A stretch of 64,000 nt of DNA from Bradyrhizobium cytisi (GCF_008123515.1 NZ_VSSR01000060.1:54495-118494), one strand, 5' to 3'. Counted from the first letter of the stretch, positions 1-8,660 are shown. Made by a program: numbers and translations. Notes: generated from the letters alone by a model not told the origin.

Positions 1-216
1 CGCGCGGATGGTGCGCAGCAGCTCGTGGCCCTGGATGTCGGGCAGGCCGAGATCGAGGATGATCAGCGCGGGCTCTTCGGCGAGCTTCTCCAGCGCGATC
101 TTGCCGTTCGACGCCTCGAGGATCTCGTAGCCTTGGGTCGAAAGCCCCATCCGCAGCAATTTGCGGATCGGCGGCTCGTCGTCGATGACAAGAACCTTGA
201 TCGGGGCGGCGCTCAT
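1..216 (-). CDS. kdpE: KdpE response regulator, N-terminal part (cut by window edge)
   Basis: The reverse strand from the ATG at 216 encodes the start of a receiver domain. An early acidic pocket (VIDDEPP) is followed by a phosphoacceptor segment reading IILDLGLPD. The ATG overlaps the TGA of kdpD in an ATGA arrangement, so the two are translationally coupled. KdpE is the OmpR-family regulator phosphorylated by KdpD, and it activates the high-affinity potassium ATPase genes. Only about 72 residues lie inside the window; the DNA-binding domain is beyond the left edge. The call rests on the receiver motif together with the position directly after kdpD. Confidence 0.9.
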   Translation of the reverse strand, partial: MSAAPIKVLVIDDEPPIRKLLRMGLSTQGYEILEASNGKIALEKLAEEPALIILDLGLPDIQGHELLRTIRA

Positions 217-2936
217 GCGGCGGTATCCAATGCGTGGATCTGCGCCGGAACGGGCAGACGGATGGTGAGGACCGCGCCGCTCCGGTCAGTGCGGTTGGCG
301 GCCGCGATCGTGCCGCGCATCGCCTCGACAAAGCCGCGCGAGATGGCAAGCCCGAGCCCGGTGCCGGGACGGACATGGTCGCCCTTCTGCGCACGATAGA
401 ACTTGTCGAACACGCTCTCGAGCTCGTCGGGCGGGATGCCGGCGCCCTCGTCGGCGATCTCCAGCGCCACCTGATCGTGCTCGCGCCGGCTCTTGATCGC
501 AATCGTTGTCTCTGGCGGCGAGTATTTCGCGGCATTGTCGAGCAGGTTGAACAGCACCTGCTCGAACAGCACGGCGTCGAGCTCAAGCATCGGCAGATCG
601 GCGGCCAGAACCAGCTCGACCTTGTGTGCGGTCAGGATCTTTGAAGCCCGCCGCAGCGCGCTGCCGACGATCTCGCCGAGATCGTGCAGCGCCGTGTTAG
701 GCACGATGGCGCCGGACTCGAGCTTGGTCATGTCGAGCAGATTGGCGATGAAGCGATTGAGCCGTTCGGACTCGTCGATCACGGTGGCGAGCAGATCGCG
801 CTTCTCGGTGTCGGACAGCGCGCCGGCGAGATCGCGCATGGTCGACGCTGCGCCCAGCACAGAGGCGAGTGGCGTCTTCAGATCGTGCGAAATCGACGTC
901 AACAGCGCCGAGCGCAGCCGCTCGGACTCAACAGTACGCTTGACCCGGTCCATGTCCTCGACCAGCAGCACGCGCTCGATCGCGAGCGCGCCCTGATCCA
1001 CCAGCGCGTCCAGCAGCCGTCGCTGGTCCGGTGTCAGCAGCGGTCCGGTGCGGTCGTTGTCGATGCCGATGACGCCGATCGGGCCGCGCCCGGTGCGCAT
1101 CGGCAGGAACAGGCGCTTGGCGCCCGGCAACGTATCCGAACCGCGGCCGGCGGGACGGTCGTTGCTCCAGGCCCAGTTGGCGGCGGCGAGATCGGCCTGG
1201 TCGAGCTGGTCCTCCGGCGGATAGCCGGATTTCACCGTTAAGAGACCCTCCTCCGGCAGCAGCAGCACGACGCGCACTTTCAGCATCAGCGCGATCTGAT
1301 AGGCAGACGCCCACAGCACGTCGTCGAGCGTGGCGGTGCCGGCGAGCTTGCGGCTGAAGGCGTAGAGCTGCTCGGTGGTCCTGATGCGGCCGATCGCGGT
1401 GTCGGCCTGCGTGCGCACGCGCGCGGCGACGTTCGACACCAGGATCGCGATCAGCATGAAGAAGAAGAACGCCGCGACGTTGGTCGGATCCGTGATGGTG
1501 AAGGTGTAGACCGGCGGCAGGAAGAAGAAATTGTAGGCGAGCGACGCTGCGAGGCTCGCGAGCAGCGACGGCCACAAGCCATAGCGCACCGCGACCGCCA
1601 CCACGGCGGTGAGCAGCACGAGGTCCACGTTCTCGATGCCGAAGCGCGGCTGCAGCAGCACCGCGGCGCCGAGGCCGACCAGCACGATGCCGAGCGCCTT
1701 CAGATAGGGCCGCGGATTGAACGGCTCGGACCGCGCCGCGGTCTGCACCGCCGCCTTGGGCGCCGCCTCGTCCGGCAGCTCATTGCCGGGGATGACGTGA
1801 ACACTGATATTGCCGGCGCGGCGCACCAGATCATGCACGACCGAGCCGCGCGCCATCTCGAACCAGCGCGAGCGCGTCGACTTTCCGATCACGATCTGGG
1901 TGACGTTATTGCCCTGGGCGAAGTTGATGACGTCGTCGGCGATACGGCGGCCGATGGCGGGAATGGTCAGCGCCTCGCCGCCGAGCGCCTCCGCGAGCCG
2001 CAGCGTATCGGCCAGCCGGTCGCGCTCCTCATCAGAGAGCTGGAGCGAGCGCCGCGTCTCGATCGAGATCGCAGTGAACGGCGCGTGCAGCCGGTCAGCC
2101 AGCCGCTTGGTGTAGCGCACAAGGCCGGCCGCGCGCGGATCCTCGCTGACACAGACGAGAATGCGCTCGCCCGCGGCCCAGGGACCGGCGATAGCGTTCG
2201 CCTGCATGTGAGTGAGCAGCTGCTCGTCGACCCGCTCCGCCGTACGCCGCAGCGCGAGCTCGCGCAGCGCGGTCAGATTGCCCGGCGAGAAATAATGCTC
2301 CAGCGCCCGCTCGGCCTGCTTGGGGACATAGACCTTGCCCTCACGCAGGCGCTGGATCAAATCGTCGGGCGTGAGGTCGATCAGCTCGATCGCATCGGCA
2401 CGGTCGAAGATCGAATCCGGCACGGTCTCGCGCACCCGCACATGGGTGATCTGGGCGACGACATCGTTCAGGCTCTCGATGTGCTGGATGTTGACAGCGG
2501 TGTAGACGTCGATGCCGTGGGAAAGCAGCTCCTCGACGTCGAGATAGCGCTTGGGATGGCGGCAAAGGGGCGCGTTGGTGTGGGCTAGTTCGTCGACCAA
2601 TGCGATCTTCGGGCGCCGTGCGATCACGGCATCGAGGTCCATCTCCTCGACGATCTGGCCGCGGTAATCGAGCAGCTTGCGCGGGACCACTTCAAGTTCG
2701 CGCACCAACGCCTCGGTCTCGACGCGGTCATGGGTCTCGACGAATCCGACCACGACATCGATACCGGCCTTGCGCCTGGCGTGGGCGCTCTGCAGCATCT
2801 CGTAGGTCTTGCCGACGCCGGGAGCGGCCCCGACGAAGATCTTCAGCTTGCCGATCGCGCCCTCCTCCCGGCGCGCAGCTTCCAGCAGCGCCTCGGGAGA
2901 CGGACGTTGTTCGGGATCGCGGCGCTCTCGTACCAT
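213..2936 (-). CDS. kdpD: KdpD osmosensitive K+ sensor histidine kinase
   Basis: This is a 907-residue inner-membrane sensor kinase, the usual size for KdpD. The N-terminal KdpD domain has a Walker A loop (GAAPGVGKT, residues 36-44). A universal-stress-protein-like region follows at about 250-380, then a cluster of hydrophobic helices at about 410-510 and a GAF-like region. The kinase core has the phosphoacceptor His684 in SISHDLKTPL, an N-box (NLLDNAAKYS), a G1 box (DEGAGIP) and a G2 box (GTGLGL). It senses potassium limitation or turgor and phosphorylates KdpE. The gene lies 40 bp after kdpC and overlaps kdpE, so sensor and regulator are at the end of the transporter operon. Confidence 0.96.
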   Translation of the reverse strand: MVRERRDPEQRPSPEALLEAARREEGAIGKLKIFVGAAPGVGKTYEMLQSAHARRKAGIDVVVGFVETHDRVETEALVRELEVVPRKLLDYRGQIVEEMDLDAVIARRPKIALVDELAHTNAPLCRHPKRYLDVEELLSHGIDVYTAVNIQHIESLNDVVAQITHVRVRETVPDSIFDRADAIELIDLTPDDLIQRLREGKVYVPKQAERALEHYFSPGNLTALRELALRRTAERVDEQLLTHMQANAIAGPWAAGERILVCVSEDPRAAGLVRYTKRLADRLHAPFTAISIETRRSLQLSDEERDRLADTLRLAEALGGEALTIPAIGRRIADDVINFAQGNNVTQIVIGKSTRSRWFEMARGSVVHDLVRRAGNISVHVIPGNELPDEAAPKAAVQTAARSEPFNPRPYLKALGIVLVGLGAAVLLQPRFGIENVDLVLLTAVVAVAVRYGLWPSLLASLAASLAYNFFFLPPVYTFTITDPTNVAAFFFFMLIAILVSNVAARVRTQADTAIGRIRTTEQLYAFSRKLAGTATLDDVLWASAYQIALMLKVRVVLLLPEEGLLTVKSGYPPEDQLDQADLAAANWAWSNDRPAGRGSDTLPGAKRLFLPMRTGRGPIGVIGIDNDRTGPLLTPDQRRLLDALVDQGALAIERVLLVEDMDRVKRTVESERLRSALLTSISHDLKTPLASVLGAASTMRDLAGALSDTEKRDLLATVIDESERLNRFIANLLDMTKLESGAIVPNTALHDLGEIVGSALRRASKILTAHKVELVLAADLPMLELDAVLFEQVLFNLLDNAAKYSPPETTIAIKSRREHDQVALEIADEGAGIPPDELESVFDKFYRAQKGDHVRPGTGLGLAISRGFVEAMRGTIAAANRTDRSGAVLTIRLPVPAQIHALDTAA

Positions 2937-2976
2937 CAGGCCAATATAGTCACCGGAGCGCCGCGAGCCTAGACCG

Positions 2977-3582
2977 CTACTTCGCGGCGGCGCGATCGAG
3001 CGCGAGGTTCAGGGCCAATACGTTAACGTGCGGTTCGCCGAGCAGGCCGAGCAGACGGCCCTCTGTATTGGAAACCACGAGCTGGTTGACGGCGGCTTCC
3101 GGCATATTCCGCACCTTGGCCACACGCGGTACCTGGAATTGCGCCGCTTCCGGCGAGATATCCGGGTCGAGCCCGCTGGCCGAGGTCGTGACCAGATCAA
3201 CCGGCACGGCGGCGTTCGGGTTCTCGGCTTTCAGTCTGTCCACGTCCTCCTTCAGCCGGTCGGCCAGCGCCTTGCTGGTCGGACCGAGATTGGAGCCGCC
3301 CGAATTGGCGGCGTTGTAGGGCGCCGAGACCGTCTTGGTCGAATCATTCGGGTCCGGCGCCAGCGTCGCCGAGGGACGGCCGTGGAAATATTTCTCGTCC
3401 TTGAACTCCTGTCCGATCAGGGCGGAGCCGACCACTTTGCCGTCCTTCTCGATCAGGCTGCCCTGCGCCTTTGCCGGAAAGATCGCACCGGCAATGCCGG
3501 TCATGGCGAGCGGATAGGCCAGGCCCGTGATAGCGGTCAGCACCAGCAGGAGGACGATGGCGGGGCGGATTTCTCTGAGCAT
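2977..3582 (-). CDS. kdpC: KdpC, K+-transporting ATPase subunit C
   Basis: A 201-residue protein with one N-terminal membrane helix (about residues 8-30) and a hydrophilic domain containing the family segments YFHGRPSAT and SGLDPDISPEAA. KdpC stabilises the KdpFABC complex and promotes ATP binding by KdpB. An AGGAG ribosome site lies just before the ATG at 3582. It is separated from kdpB by a 107-bp spacer that carries a long palindromic repeat, whereas the other kdp junctions are shorter or overlap. The repeat may tune KdpC dosage relative to KdpB; that is inference. Confidence 0.96.
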   Translation of the reverse strand: MLREIRPAIVLLLVLTAITGLAYPLAMTGIAGAIFPAKAQGSLIEKDGKVVGSALIGQEFKDEKYFHGRPSATLAPDPNDSTKTVSAPYNAANSGGSNLGPTSKALADRLKEDVDRLKAENPNAAVPVDLVTTSASGLDPDISPEAAQFQVPRVAKVRNMPEAAVNQLVVSNTEGRLLGLLGEPHVNVLALNLALDRAAAK

Positions 3583-3599
3583 ATGTATCTCCTAATTTT

Positions 3600-3685
3600 C
3601 GTCATTGCGAGCGAAGCGACGCAATCCAGAATCTTTCCATAGAGGCAGTCTGGATTGCTTCGTCGCTTCGCTCCTCGCAATGACG
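3600..3685. repeat. Palindromic repeat element between kdpB and kdpC
   Basis: The two ends are inverted copies of each other. The left arm begins cgtcattgcgagcgaagcg and the right arm ends with the near-exact complement (ttcgctcctcgcaatgacg). Inner arms carry gcaatccag and ctggattgc. In the transcript this would fold into a long hairpin with a loop of about 20 nt. The same start motif, cgtcattgcgag, recurs in the tandem unit at 63648-63984. It resembles REP-type palindromes of Bradyrhizobium and Rhodopseudomonas genomes. Confidence 0.85.
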
Positions 3686-3689
3686 GGGG

Positions 3690-5804
3690 TTAGGCCAGGT
3701 GCAAAGCGACAACAACGAGGTCGATCGCCTTGATGCCGATGAAGGGAATGACGATGCCGCCGAGACCGTAGATCAGCAGGTTGCGCCGAAGCAGCGCGCC
3801 GGCACCGACCGCGCGATAGGCGACGCCCTTCAGCGCCAGCGGGATCAAACCGATGATGACAAGCGCGTTGAAGATGATCGCCGACAGGATGGCGCTCTGC
3901 GGGCTCGAGAGGTTCATGACGTTGAGCACGTTGAGCTGCGGGTAGAAGGCCAAGAACATCGCCGGGATGATCGCAAAATATTTTGCGACATCGTTGGCGA
4001 TCGAGAAAGTCGTCAACGCGCCGCGCGTCATCAACAACTGCTTGCCGATCTCGACCACCTCGATCAGCTTGGTCGGATTGGAGTCGAGGTCGACCATATT
4101 GCCGGCCTCGCGCGCAGCCTGCGTGCCGGTGTTCATGGCGACACCGACGTCGGCCTGCGCCAGCGCCGGCGCGTCGTTGGTGCCGTCGCCGCACATGGCC
4201 ACCAGCTTGCCCTTGGCCTGCTCGTCGCGGATCAGCTTGAGCTTGTCCTCGGGCGTCGCCTGCGCCAGGAAGTCGTCGACGCCGGCTTCCGCTGCGATCG
4301 CGGCCGCCGTCATCGGGTTGTCGCCGGTGATCATGACGGTCCGGATACCCATGCGGCGCAGCTCGGCAAAGCGCTCGCGGATACCGCCCTTGACGATGTC
4401 CTTGAGCTGAATGACGCCGAGCAGCCTGCCGTCCCTGGCCACGGCCAGCGGCGTACCACCAGCCTTCGAGATCTCGTCCGCGATGGTCTGGATCTCGCGA
4501 CCGATATCAGAGAGCCCGGCGGGCTGAATGGCGCGCGCCGTGTTGCCGGAGGCAACAGCCAGCGGCGCGCCGCCGCCGACGTAGTTGAGCATCGCGTCGA
4601 CCGCGCCCTTCCGCACCGACGATCCGCCGGCATCGACGCCGCTCATACGGGTCTGCGCCGTGAACGGGATGAAGGTGGCACCAAGCTCCGCCATCTCGCG
4701 GCCGCGGATGCCATACTTCTCCTTGGCCAGCACCACGATGGAACGGCCTTCCGGCGTCTCGTCGGCGAGCGAGGCGAGCTGGGCGGCGTCCGCCAGTTCC
4801 TGCTCGCTGACGCCCCGCACCGGACGGAACGCCGTCGCCTGGCGGTTGCCGAGCGTGATGGTGCCGGTCTTGTCGAGCAGCAGCGTATCGACGTCGCCGG
4901 CGGCCTCGACCGCGCGGCCGGACATCGCCAGCACGTTGAAACGGACCAGGCGGTCCATGCCGGCGATGCCGATCGCCGAGAGCAGCGCACCGATCGTGGT
5001 CGGGATCAGCGTCACGAACAGCGCGACCAGAACGACGACCGAGATCGAGCCGCCGGCATAAGCCGCGTAGCTCGGAATGGTGACGGTGGCGAACACGAAG
5101 ATGATGGTGAGGCCGGCGAGCAGGATGTTGAGCGCGATCTCGTTCGGCGTTTTTGCCCGCTCGGCGCCCTCGACCAGCTTGATCATGCGATCGATGAAGG
5201 TCGAGCCTTGCGCCGCCGTGATGCGGACGCGGATCCAGTCGGACAGCACCTGCGTGCCGCCGGTCACCGCCGAGCGGTCACCGCCGGACTCGCGGATCAC
5301 GGGCGCGGATTCGCCGGTGATGGCAGCTTCGTTGACGGATGCGACGCCCTCGATCACCTCGCCGTCGGAGGGAATGGTGTCGCCCGCCTCGACCAGCACG
5401 ATGTCGCCGACCTTCAGGCCCGTGCCCGGCACGAGCTTGAAATCCCGGCCCGCGCCGGTCAGGAGCTTGGCCTGGCTTTCGGTGCGGGTCTTGCGCAGCG
5501 AATCGGCCTGCGCCTTGCCGCGTCCTTCGGCGACGGCTTCAGCAAAATTCGCGAACAGCACCGTGAACCAGAGCCAGAGGATGATCTGGAAGGTGAAGCC
5601 GAGATTGGCGCCACCCGTGACGAGGTCGCGCAGAAAAATCACCGTGGTGAGCGCGGCCACGATCTCGACCACGAACATCACGGGGTTCTTGATCATCAGC
5701 CGCGGATCGAGCTTGGTGAAGGATGCGCGGATCGCGGGCACGACGATCCTGGGATCGAGCATTGCCGAGACGGAGGCGCGTTTTTGCAGTTTCATGGTGT
5801 CCAC
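3690..5804 (-). CDS. kdpB: KdpB, K+-transporting P-type ATPase catalytic subunit
   Basis: A P-type ATPase with the phosphorylation motif DKTGTITLGN at about residue 305, the TGES actuator motif (ITGESAPV), and the hinge region MITGDNPMTAAAIA followed by GDGTNDAPALAQADVG. It hydrolyses ATP to drive potassium through KdpA. I chose the GTG at 5804 because GGAG at 5816-5813 lies 8 nt upstream; this gives MDTMKLQKRA. The ATG at 5795 would be 17 nt from that site, and a TTG at 5822 is also open. It follows kdpA by only 18 nt. Roughly 704 residues, normal for the family. Confidence 0.96.
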   Translation of the reverse strand: MDTMKLQKRASVSAMLDPRIVVPAIRASFTKLDPRLMIKNPVMFVVEIVAALTTVIFLRDLVTGGANLGFTFQIILWLWFTVLFANFAEAVAEGRGKAQADSLRKTRTESQAKLLTGAGRDFKLVPGTGLKVGDIVLVEAGDTIPSDGEVIEGVASVNEAAITGESAPVIRESGGDRSAVTGGTQVLSDWIRVRITAAQGSTFIDRMIKLVEGAERAKTPNEIALNILLAGLTIIFVFATVTIPSYAAYAGGSISVVVLVALFVTLIPTTIGALLSAIGIAGMDRLVRFNVLAMSGRAVEAAGDVDTLLLDKTGTITLGNRQATAFRPVRGVSEQELADAAQLASLADETPEGRSIVVLAKEKYGIRGREMAELGATFIPFTAQTRMSGVDAGGSSVRKGAVDAMLNYVGGGAPLAVASGNTARAIQPAGLSDIGREIQTIADEISKAGGTPLAVARDGRLLGVIQLKDIVKGGIRERFAELRRMGIRTVMITGDNPMTAAAIAAEAGVDDFLAQATPEDKLKLIRDEQAKGKLVAMCGDGTNDAPALAQADVGVAMNTGTQAAREAGNMVDLDSNPTKLIEVVEIGKQLLMTRGALTTFSIANDVAKYFAIIPAMFLAFYPQLNVLNVMNLSSPQSAILSAIIFNALVIIGLIPLALKGVAYRAVGAGALLRRNLLIYGLGGIVIPFIGIKAIDLVVVALHLA

Positions 5805-5822
5805 GGAGGTCACTCCAAACAA

Positions 5823-7526
5823 TCAGAAGACGTTAGCGGCGTTCATCGCGAGATGCTCGACGATCGGGCCGAGTGCGAGGGCCGGGAAGAAGGTGAGGCC
5901 GCCGATGATCAGGATCACGCCGACGACGAGACCGACGAACAGTCCGCCGGTGGTCGGGAACGTGCCCGCCGACGGCGGAATGGATTTTTTCGCTGCCAGT
6001 GAACCCGCGATCGCCATTGCCGGAATGATCATGAAGAAGCGGCCGACGAACATCGCGCTGGCGAGCGTGAGGTTGTAGAACAAGGTGTTGCCGGTGAGGC
6101 CCGCGAAGGCCGAGCCGTTGTTGCCGGTCGCCGAGGTGAAGGCGTAGAGCACCTCGGTGAAGCCGTGCGGGCCGGCATTGGCCATCGAGGCGACGGCGGG
6201 CGGATAGACCACGCCGACCGCGGTCCAGCCGAGATACATCAGCGGCAGCACCAGGATGGCGAGCATCGCCATCTTGACCTCGCGCGCTTCGATCTTCTTG
6301 CCGACATATTCCGGCGTGCGGCCGACCATCAAGCCCGCGACGAAGATCGCCAGCACGACAAACAGCAGCATGCCGTAGAGGCCGGCGCCGACGCCGCCGA
6401 CGATGATCTCGCCGAGCTGCATGTTGATCAGCGGGATCATGCCGCCGAGCGCGGTGAAGCTGTCGTGCATGGCGTTGACCGCGCCGCAGGAAGCGGCCGT
6501 GGTGATCACTGCGAACAGCGAGGACGCGACGATGCCGAAGCGGACTTCCTTGCCCTCCATGTTGCCGCCGGTGAGGCCAAGCGTCTGCAGCGTCGAGGTG
6601 CCGTTGGCTTCCGCCCAATAGGTGACGGCGACGCCGGCGAGGAACAGCACGCCCATCACGGCCAGGATCGCCCAGCCCTGGCGCTGGTTGCCGACCGTGC
6701 GGCCGAACACGTTGGTCAGCGCGGCGCCCAGCGCGAAGATCGACAGCATCTGCACGAAGTTCGACAGCGCGGTCGGGTTTTCGAAGGGGTGCGCGGCGTT
6801 GGCATTGAAGAAGCCGCCGCCATTGGTGCCCAGCATCTTGATCGCGACCTGCGATGCGACCGGGCCGACCGCGATGGTTTGCTTGGCGCCTTCCAGCGTG
6901 GTGGCCTCGACATAGTCGCCGAGCGTCTGCGGCATGCCCTGCGAGATCAGGAACAGCGTGTAGACGGCACAGATCGGCAGCAGCACATAAAGCGTACAAC
7001 GGGTGACATCGACCCAGAAATTGCCGACGGTGCGCACCGAAGCGCGCGAGAAGCCGCGGATCAGGGCGACCGCGAGCGCAATGCCGGTGGCCGCCGACAG
7101 AAAATTCTGGTGCGTCAGGCCGACCATCTGCACGAGGTAAGAGAGCGTGCTCTCGCCGCCGTAGTTCTGCCAGTTGGTGTTGGTGATGAAGGAGATCGCG
7201 GTGTTGAAAGAGAGGTCTTCAGCGACCGCGCCCTGCCCGGCCGGATTGAAGGGCAGCACCGCCTGCAAGCGCATCACGCCATAGATGACGAGGAAACCGC
7301 CGACATGGAACAGCAGCATCGCGACCGTGTAGGTCAGCCAATGCTGCTCGCGCTTCTCGTCGACGCCGGAGATCCAGTAGATGCCGGCCTCGATCGGACG
7401 CAGCACGGGCGAGAGGAACGTCCGCTCGCCGTTGAACACGCGCGTCATGTACCAGCCGAGCGGCTTTGCGAGCGCGACGATGATAATGCAGAAAAGAATG
7501 ATCTGGAGCCAACCGATCGCAGTCAT
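5823..7526 (-). CDS. kdpA: KdpA, K+-transporting ATPase potassium-binding subunit
   Basis: A 567-residue, very hydrophobic protein with the KdpA architecture of about ten membrane helices. It has the recognisable segments NTNWQNYGGES and GTNGGGFFNANAAHPFENP, which belong to the selectivity-filter loops in this family. KdpA forms the potassium channel-like unit of KdpFABC. A GAAGG ribosome site lies about 10 nt ahead of the ATG at 7526. The C-terminus (EHLAMNAANVF) is complete. kdpB starts almost immediately downstream. Confidence 0.96.
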   Translation of the reverse strand: MTAIGWLQIILFCIIIVALAKPLGWYMTRVFNGERTFLSPVLRPIEAGIYWISGVDEKREQHWLTYTVAMLLFHVGGFLVIYGVMRLQAVLPFNPAGQGAVAEDLSFNTAISFITNTNWQNYGGESTLSYLVQMVGLTHQNFLSAATGIALAVALIRGFSRASVRTVGNFWVDVTRCTLYVLLPICAVYTLFLISQGMPQTLGDYVEATTLEGAKQTIAVGPVASQVAIKMLGTNGGGFFNANAAHPFENPTALSNFVQMLSIFALGAALTNVFGRTVGNQRQGWAILAVMGVLFLAGVAVTYWAEANGTSTLQTLGLTGGNMEGKEVRFGIVASSLFAVITTAASCGAVNAMHDSFTALGGMIPLINMQLGEIIVGGVGAGLYGMLLFVVLAIFVAGLMVGRTPEYVGKKIEAREVKMAMLAILVLPLMYLGWTAVGVVYPPAVASMANAGPHGFTEVLYAFTSATGNNGSAFAGLTGNTLFYNLTLASAMFVGRFFMIIPAMAIAGSLAAKKSIPPSAGTFPTTGGLFVGLVVGVILIIGGLTFFPALALGPIVEHLAMNAANVF

Positions 7527-7530
7527 GGCA

Positions 7531-7635
7531 TCAACCCTTCAGGCTTGGTGTCCGCCGCAGCAGCGGCAGGAGCACCACAAGCAGGCAGCCGACGAGCGCA
7601 ACGTCCGCCAGCAACAATTCGACAAGCAGCAGCAA
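7531..7635 (-). CDS. Possible 34-residue hydrophobic peptide between kdpF and kdpA (uncertain)
   Basis: The gap between kdpF and kdpA has an open frame from a TTG at 7635 to a TGA at 7533-7531. It encodes a leucine-rich hydrophobic stretch (LLLLVELLLADVALVG and onward) ending RRTPSLKG. It would fit one membrane helix with a positive C-terminal tail. Against it, there is no ATG and no good ribosome site, and short GC-rich frames can look hydrophobic by chance. It could be unused spacer. I list it because it fills the only unexplained space in an otherwise tight operon. Confidence 0.2.
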   Translation of the reverse strand: MLLLVELLLADVALVGCLLVVLLPLLRRTPSLKG

Positions 7636-7638
7636 GGG

Positions 7639-7728
7639 TCAGAACCGTTCCGGCCGCAGCAGCGCGTAGGTGAGGTAGAACAGGAGGCCGAACGAGACGG
7701 CACCGGCGAGCGCATAATCGAAGATCAT
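7639..7728 (-). CDS. kdpF: KdpF, small membrane subunit of the Kdp ATPase
   Basis: A 29-residue single-helix peptide (MIFDYALAGAVSFGLLFYLT, then ALLRPERF). It has the typical KdpF layout: a short N-terminus, one transmembrane segment and a charged LLRPERF tail. KdpF stabilises the KdpFABC complex in the membrane. A GAGGGAG ribosome site precedes the ATG at 7728. It follows the 27-residue micro-ORF by 11 nt. The size, position and tail make the call firm despite the short length. Confidence 0.9.
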   Translation of the reverse strand: MIFDYALAGAVSFGLLFYLTYALLRPERF

Positions 7729-7739
7729 GGTTCGCTCCC

Positions 7740-7823
7740 TCACAACCGTTCGCAGGCGTAGGTGTAGCCGATCGCAAGGGCAAAGAAGCCGAAGCCCAGC
7801 GCCAGCATCAGAATGTCCATCAT
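7740..7823 (-). CDS. 27-residue membrane micro-protein heading the kdp operon
   Basis: The frame starts ATGATG at 7823 and encodes MMDILMLALGFGFFALAIGY followed by TYACERL and TGA. It is one strongly hydrophobic helix with a short charged tail (CERL), much like KdpF in design. GAGGAA lies about 9 nt upstream of the first ATG. It is the first reading frame of the kdp transcript and ends 11 nt before kdpF, so coupling is likely. I do not know an assigned function. It may be an accessory subunit or a second KdpF-like peptide. Confidence 0.65.
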   Translation of the reverse strand: MMDILMLALGFGFFALAIGYTYACERL

Positions 7824-7989
7824 GGGATTGTTCCTCGCTGCATCCCTCTATCGGGAGCAACACTTTCTCGGGGACCCGGCGGAGCCGGTGGAGAAAAGCG
7901 CGACGCATTTCCACGGCCCAAGCGGGACTTTTGACCGTGCTGAAGTGCCACCGCGGGCATAGGTTTTCGAGACGTGGGCTATGACGAAG

Positions 7990-8009
7990 TTATAGGAATC
8001 TCATAAAGG
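7990..8009 (-). promoter_or_regulatory. Direct-repeat regulatory site A (toward kdp)
   Basis: On the reverse strand this reads CCTTTATGAGATTCCTATAA: half-sites TTATG and CTATA with an 11-bp period. It lies 166 bp before the first kdp micro-ORF and points toward it. Similar sites occur at 8056, 8661 and 10371. An 11-bp-phased direct repeat is the usual geometry for OmpR/PhoB/KdpE-family regulators. Which regulator binds is unknown. Confidence 0.5.
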
Positions 8010-8055
8010 GTGGGACGGTTGACGGCGCATCGCATCCCTCGCGGAGGGCGCCCGC

Positions 8056-8075
8056 ATTTATGAAATCTTTATATC
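8056..8075 (+). promoter_or_regulatory. Direct-repeat regulatory site D (toward the 8168 gene)
   Basis: The 20-mer begins ATTTATGAAATC and ends TTTATATC. It matches site A at about 14 of 20 positions. Half-sites TTATG and TTATA are 11 bp apart. It ends 92 bp before the ATG at 8168, the same orientation and nearly the same distance as sites B and C to their genes. It is the weakest of the four copies. Confidence 0.4.
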
Positions 8076-8167
8076 TCCCATCCCCTTCCCATCTCGTTTT
8101 CCAATGTCCTTCTCGCCATCCTGAAGACGCCGGCCGACTGACCGACGCCAATTCCAGGAGGCCTGAC

Positions 8168-8635
8168 ATGACCGTCGCTTATCGGCACTACGATCCCCCG
8201 GCCCTCAGCGAGCCCCTGCGCAATGCACTGGGCATGACGCGGCCGTTGATGCTCGAGATCATCGACAAGGCCTGCCGCCGCTTTCCCTCGCTCGGACAGA
8301 CCGAGCGCACCGCTCGCGTCATGCGCCTGATCGACGCGGAGGCCTGGGCCGACGCCGCGCTGGCGTTGATGGAGCTGGAACTGCCGCTGTGGCACGTCCG
8401 CCGGATCGCCTATGACGAAGGAGAATGGCATTGCGCGCTCTCGCGTGAACGCGAGCTGCCGGATTGGCTCGACGCGGCTGTCGAGGGATGCCACGGCGAC
8501 CTCGCGCTCGCGCTGCTGTCGGCGTTCGTCGAAGTCCAGGCATTGGCCGTGGAAGCCTCGCGACCGAGTGTCCCCAACGTGCGGCCCGCCCCGGATCCGC
8601 TCTATGAGCCGGCCGCGTGCGAGAATTTCAGCTGA
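8168..8635 (+). CDS. Unknown protein, 155 residues
   Basis: I do not recognise this family with confidence. The chosen ATG at 8168 has AGGAGG about 8 nt upstream. An earlier in-frame ATG at 8060 lies inside regulatory site D and lacks a ribosome site. The product is soluble, with no signal peptide or membrane helix. It has an alpha-helical middle (about residues 30-110) containing SLGQTERTARVMRLIDAE and a compact acidic segment, and a proline-rich tail. It is the first of a run of small plus-strand genes and is preceded by a direct-repeat regulatory site shared with kdp, so it may respond to the same signal. Confidence 0.75.
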   Translation: MTVAYRHYDPPALSEPLRNALGMTRPLMLEIIDKACRRFPSLGQTERTARVMRLIDAEAWADAALALMELELPLWHVRRIAYDEGEWHCALSRERELPDWLDAAVEGCHGDLALALLSAFVEVQALAVEASRPSVPNVRPAPDPLYEPAACENFS

Positions 8636-8660
8636 ACGAACGCCAAGCCTTGATGCGAGG

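Larger units (their letters stand above)
7824..8167. other. Divergent regulatory region between kdp and the 8.2-11.3 kb gene set
   Basis: This 344-bp stretch has no convincing gene. It separates the leftward kdp operon from the rightward gene at 8168. It contains two copies of the 11-bp-spaced direct-repeat site, at 7990-8009 (reading leftward toward kdp) and 8056-8075 (reading rightward). An AGGAGG ribosome site sits at its right end. Promoters for both directions are expected here, but no clear -35/-10 pair could be fixed. Confidence 0.6.

Noticed and set aside
3699..6002. A 767-codon plus-strand frame opposite kdpB
   Set aside because: It is a mirror frame of kdpB; composition is Arg/His/Asp-rich as expected for the reverse of a GC-rich gene, with no motif.
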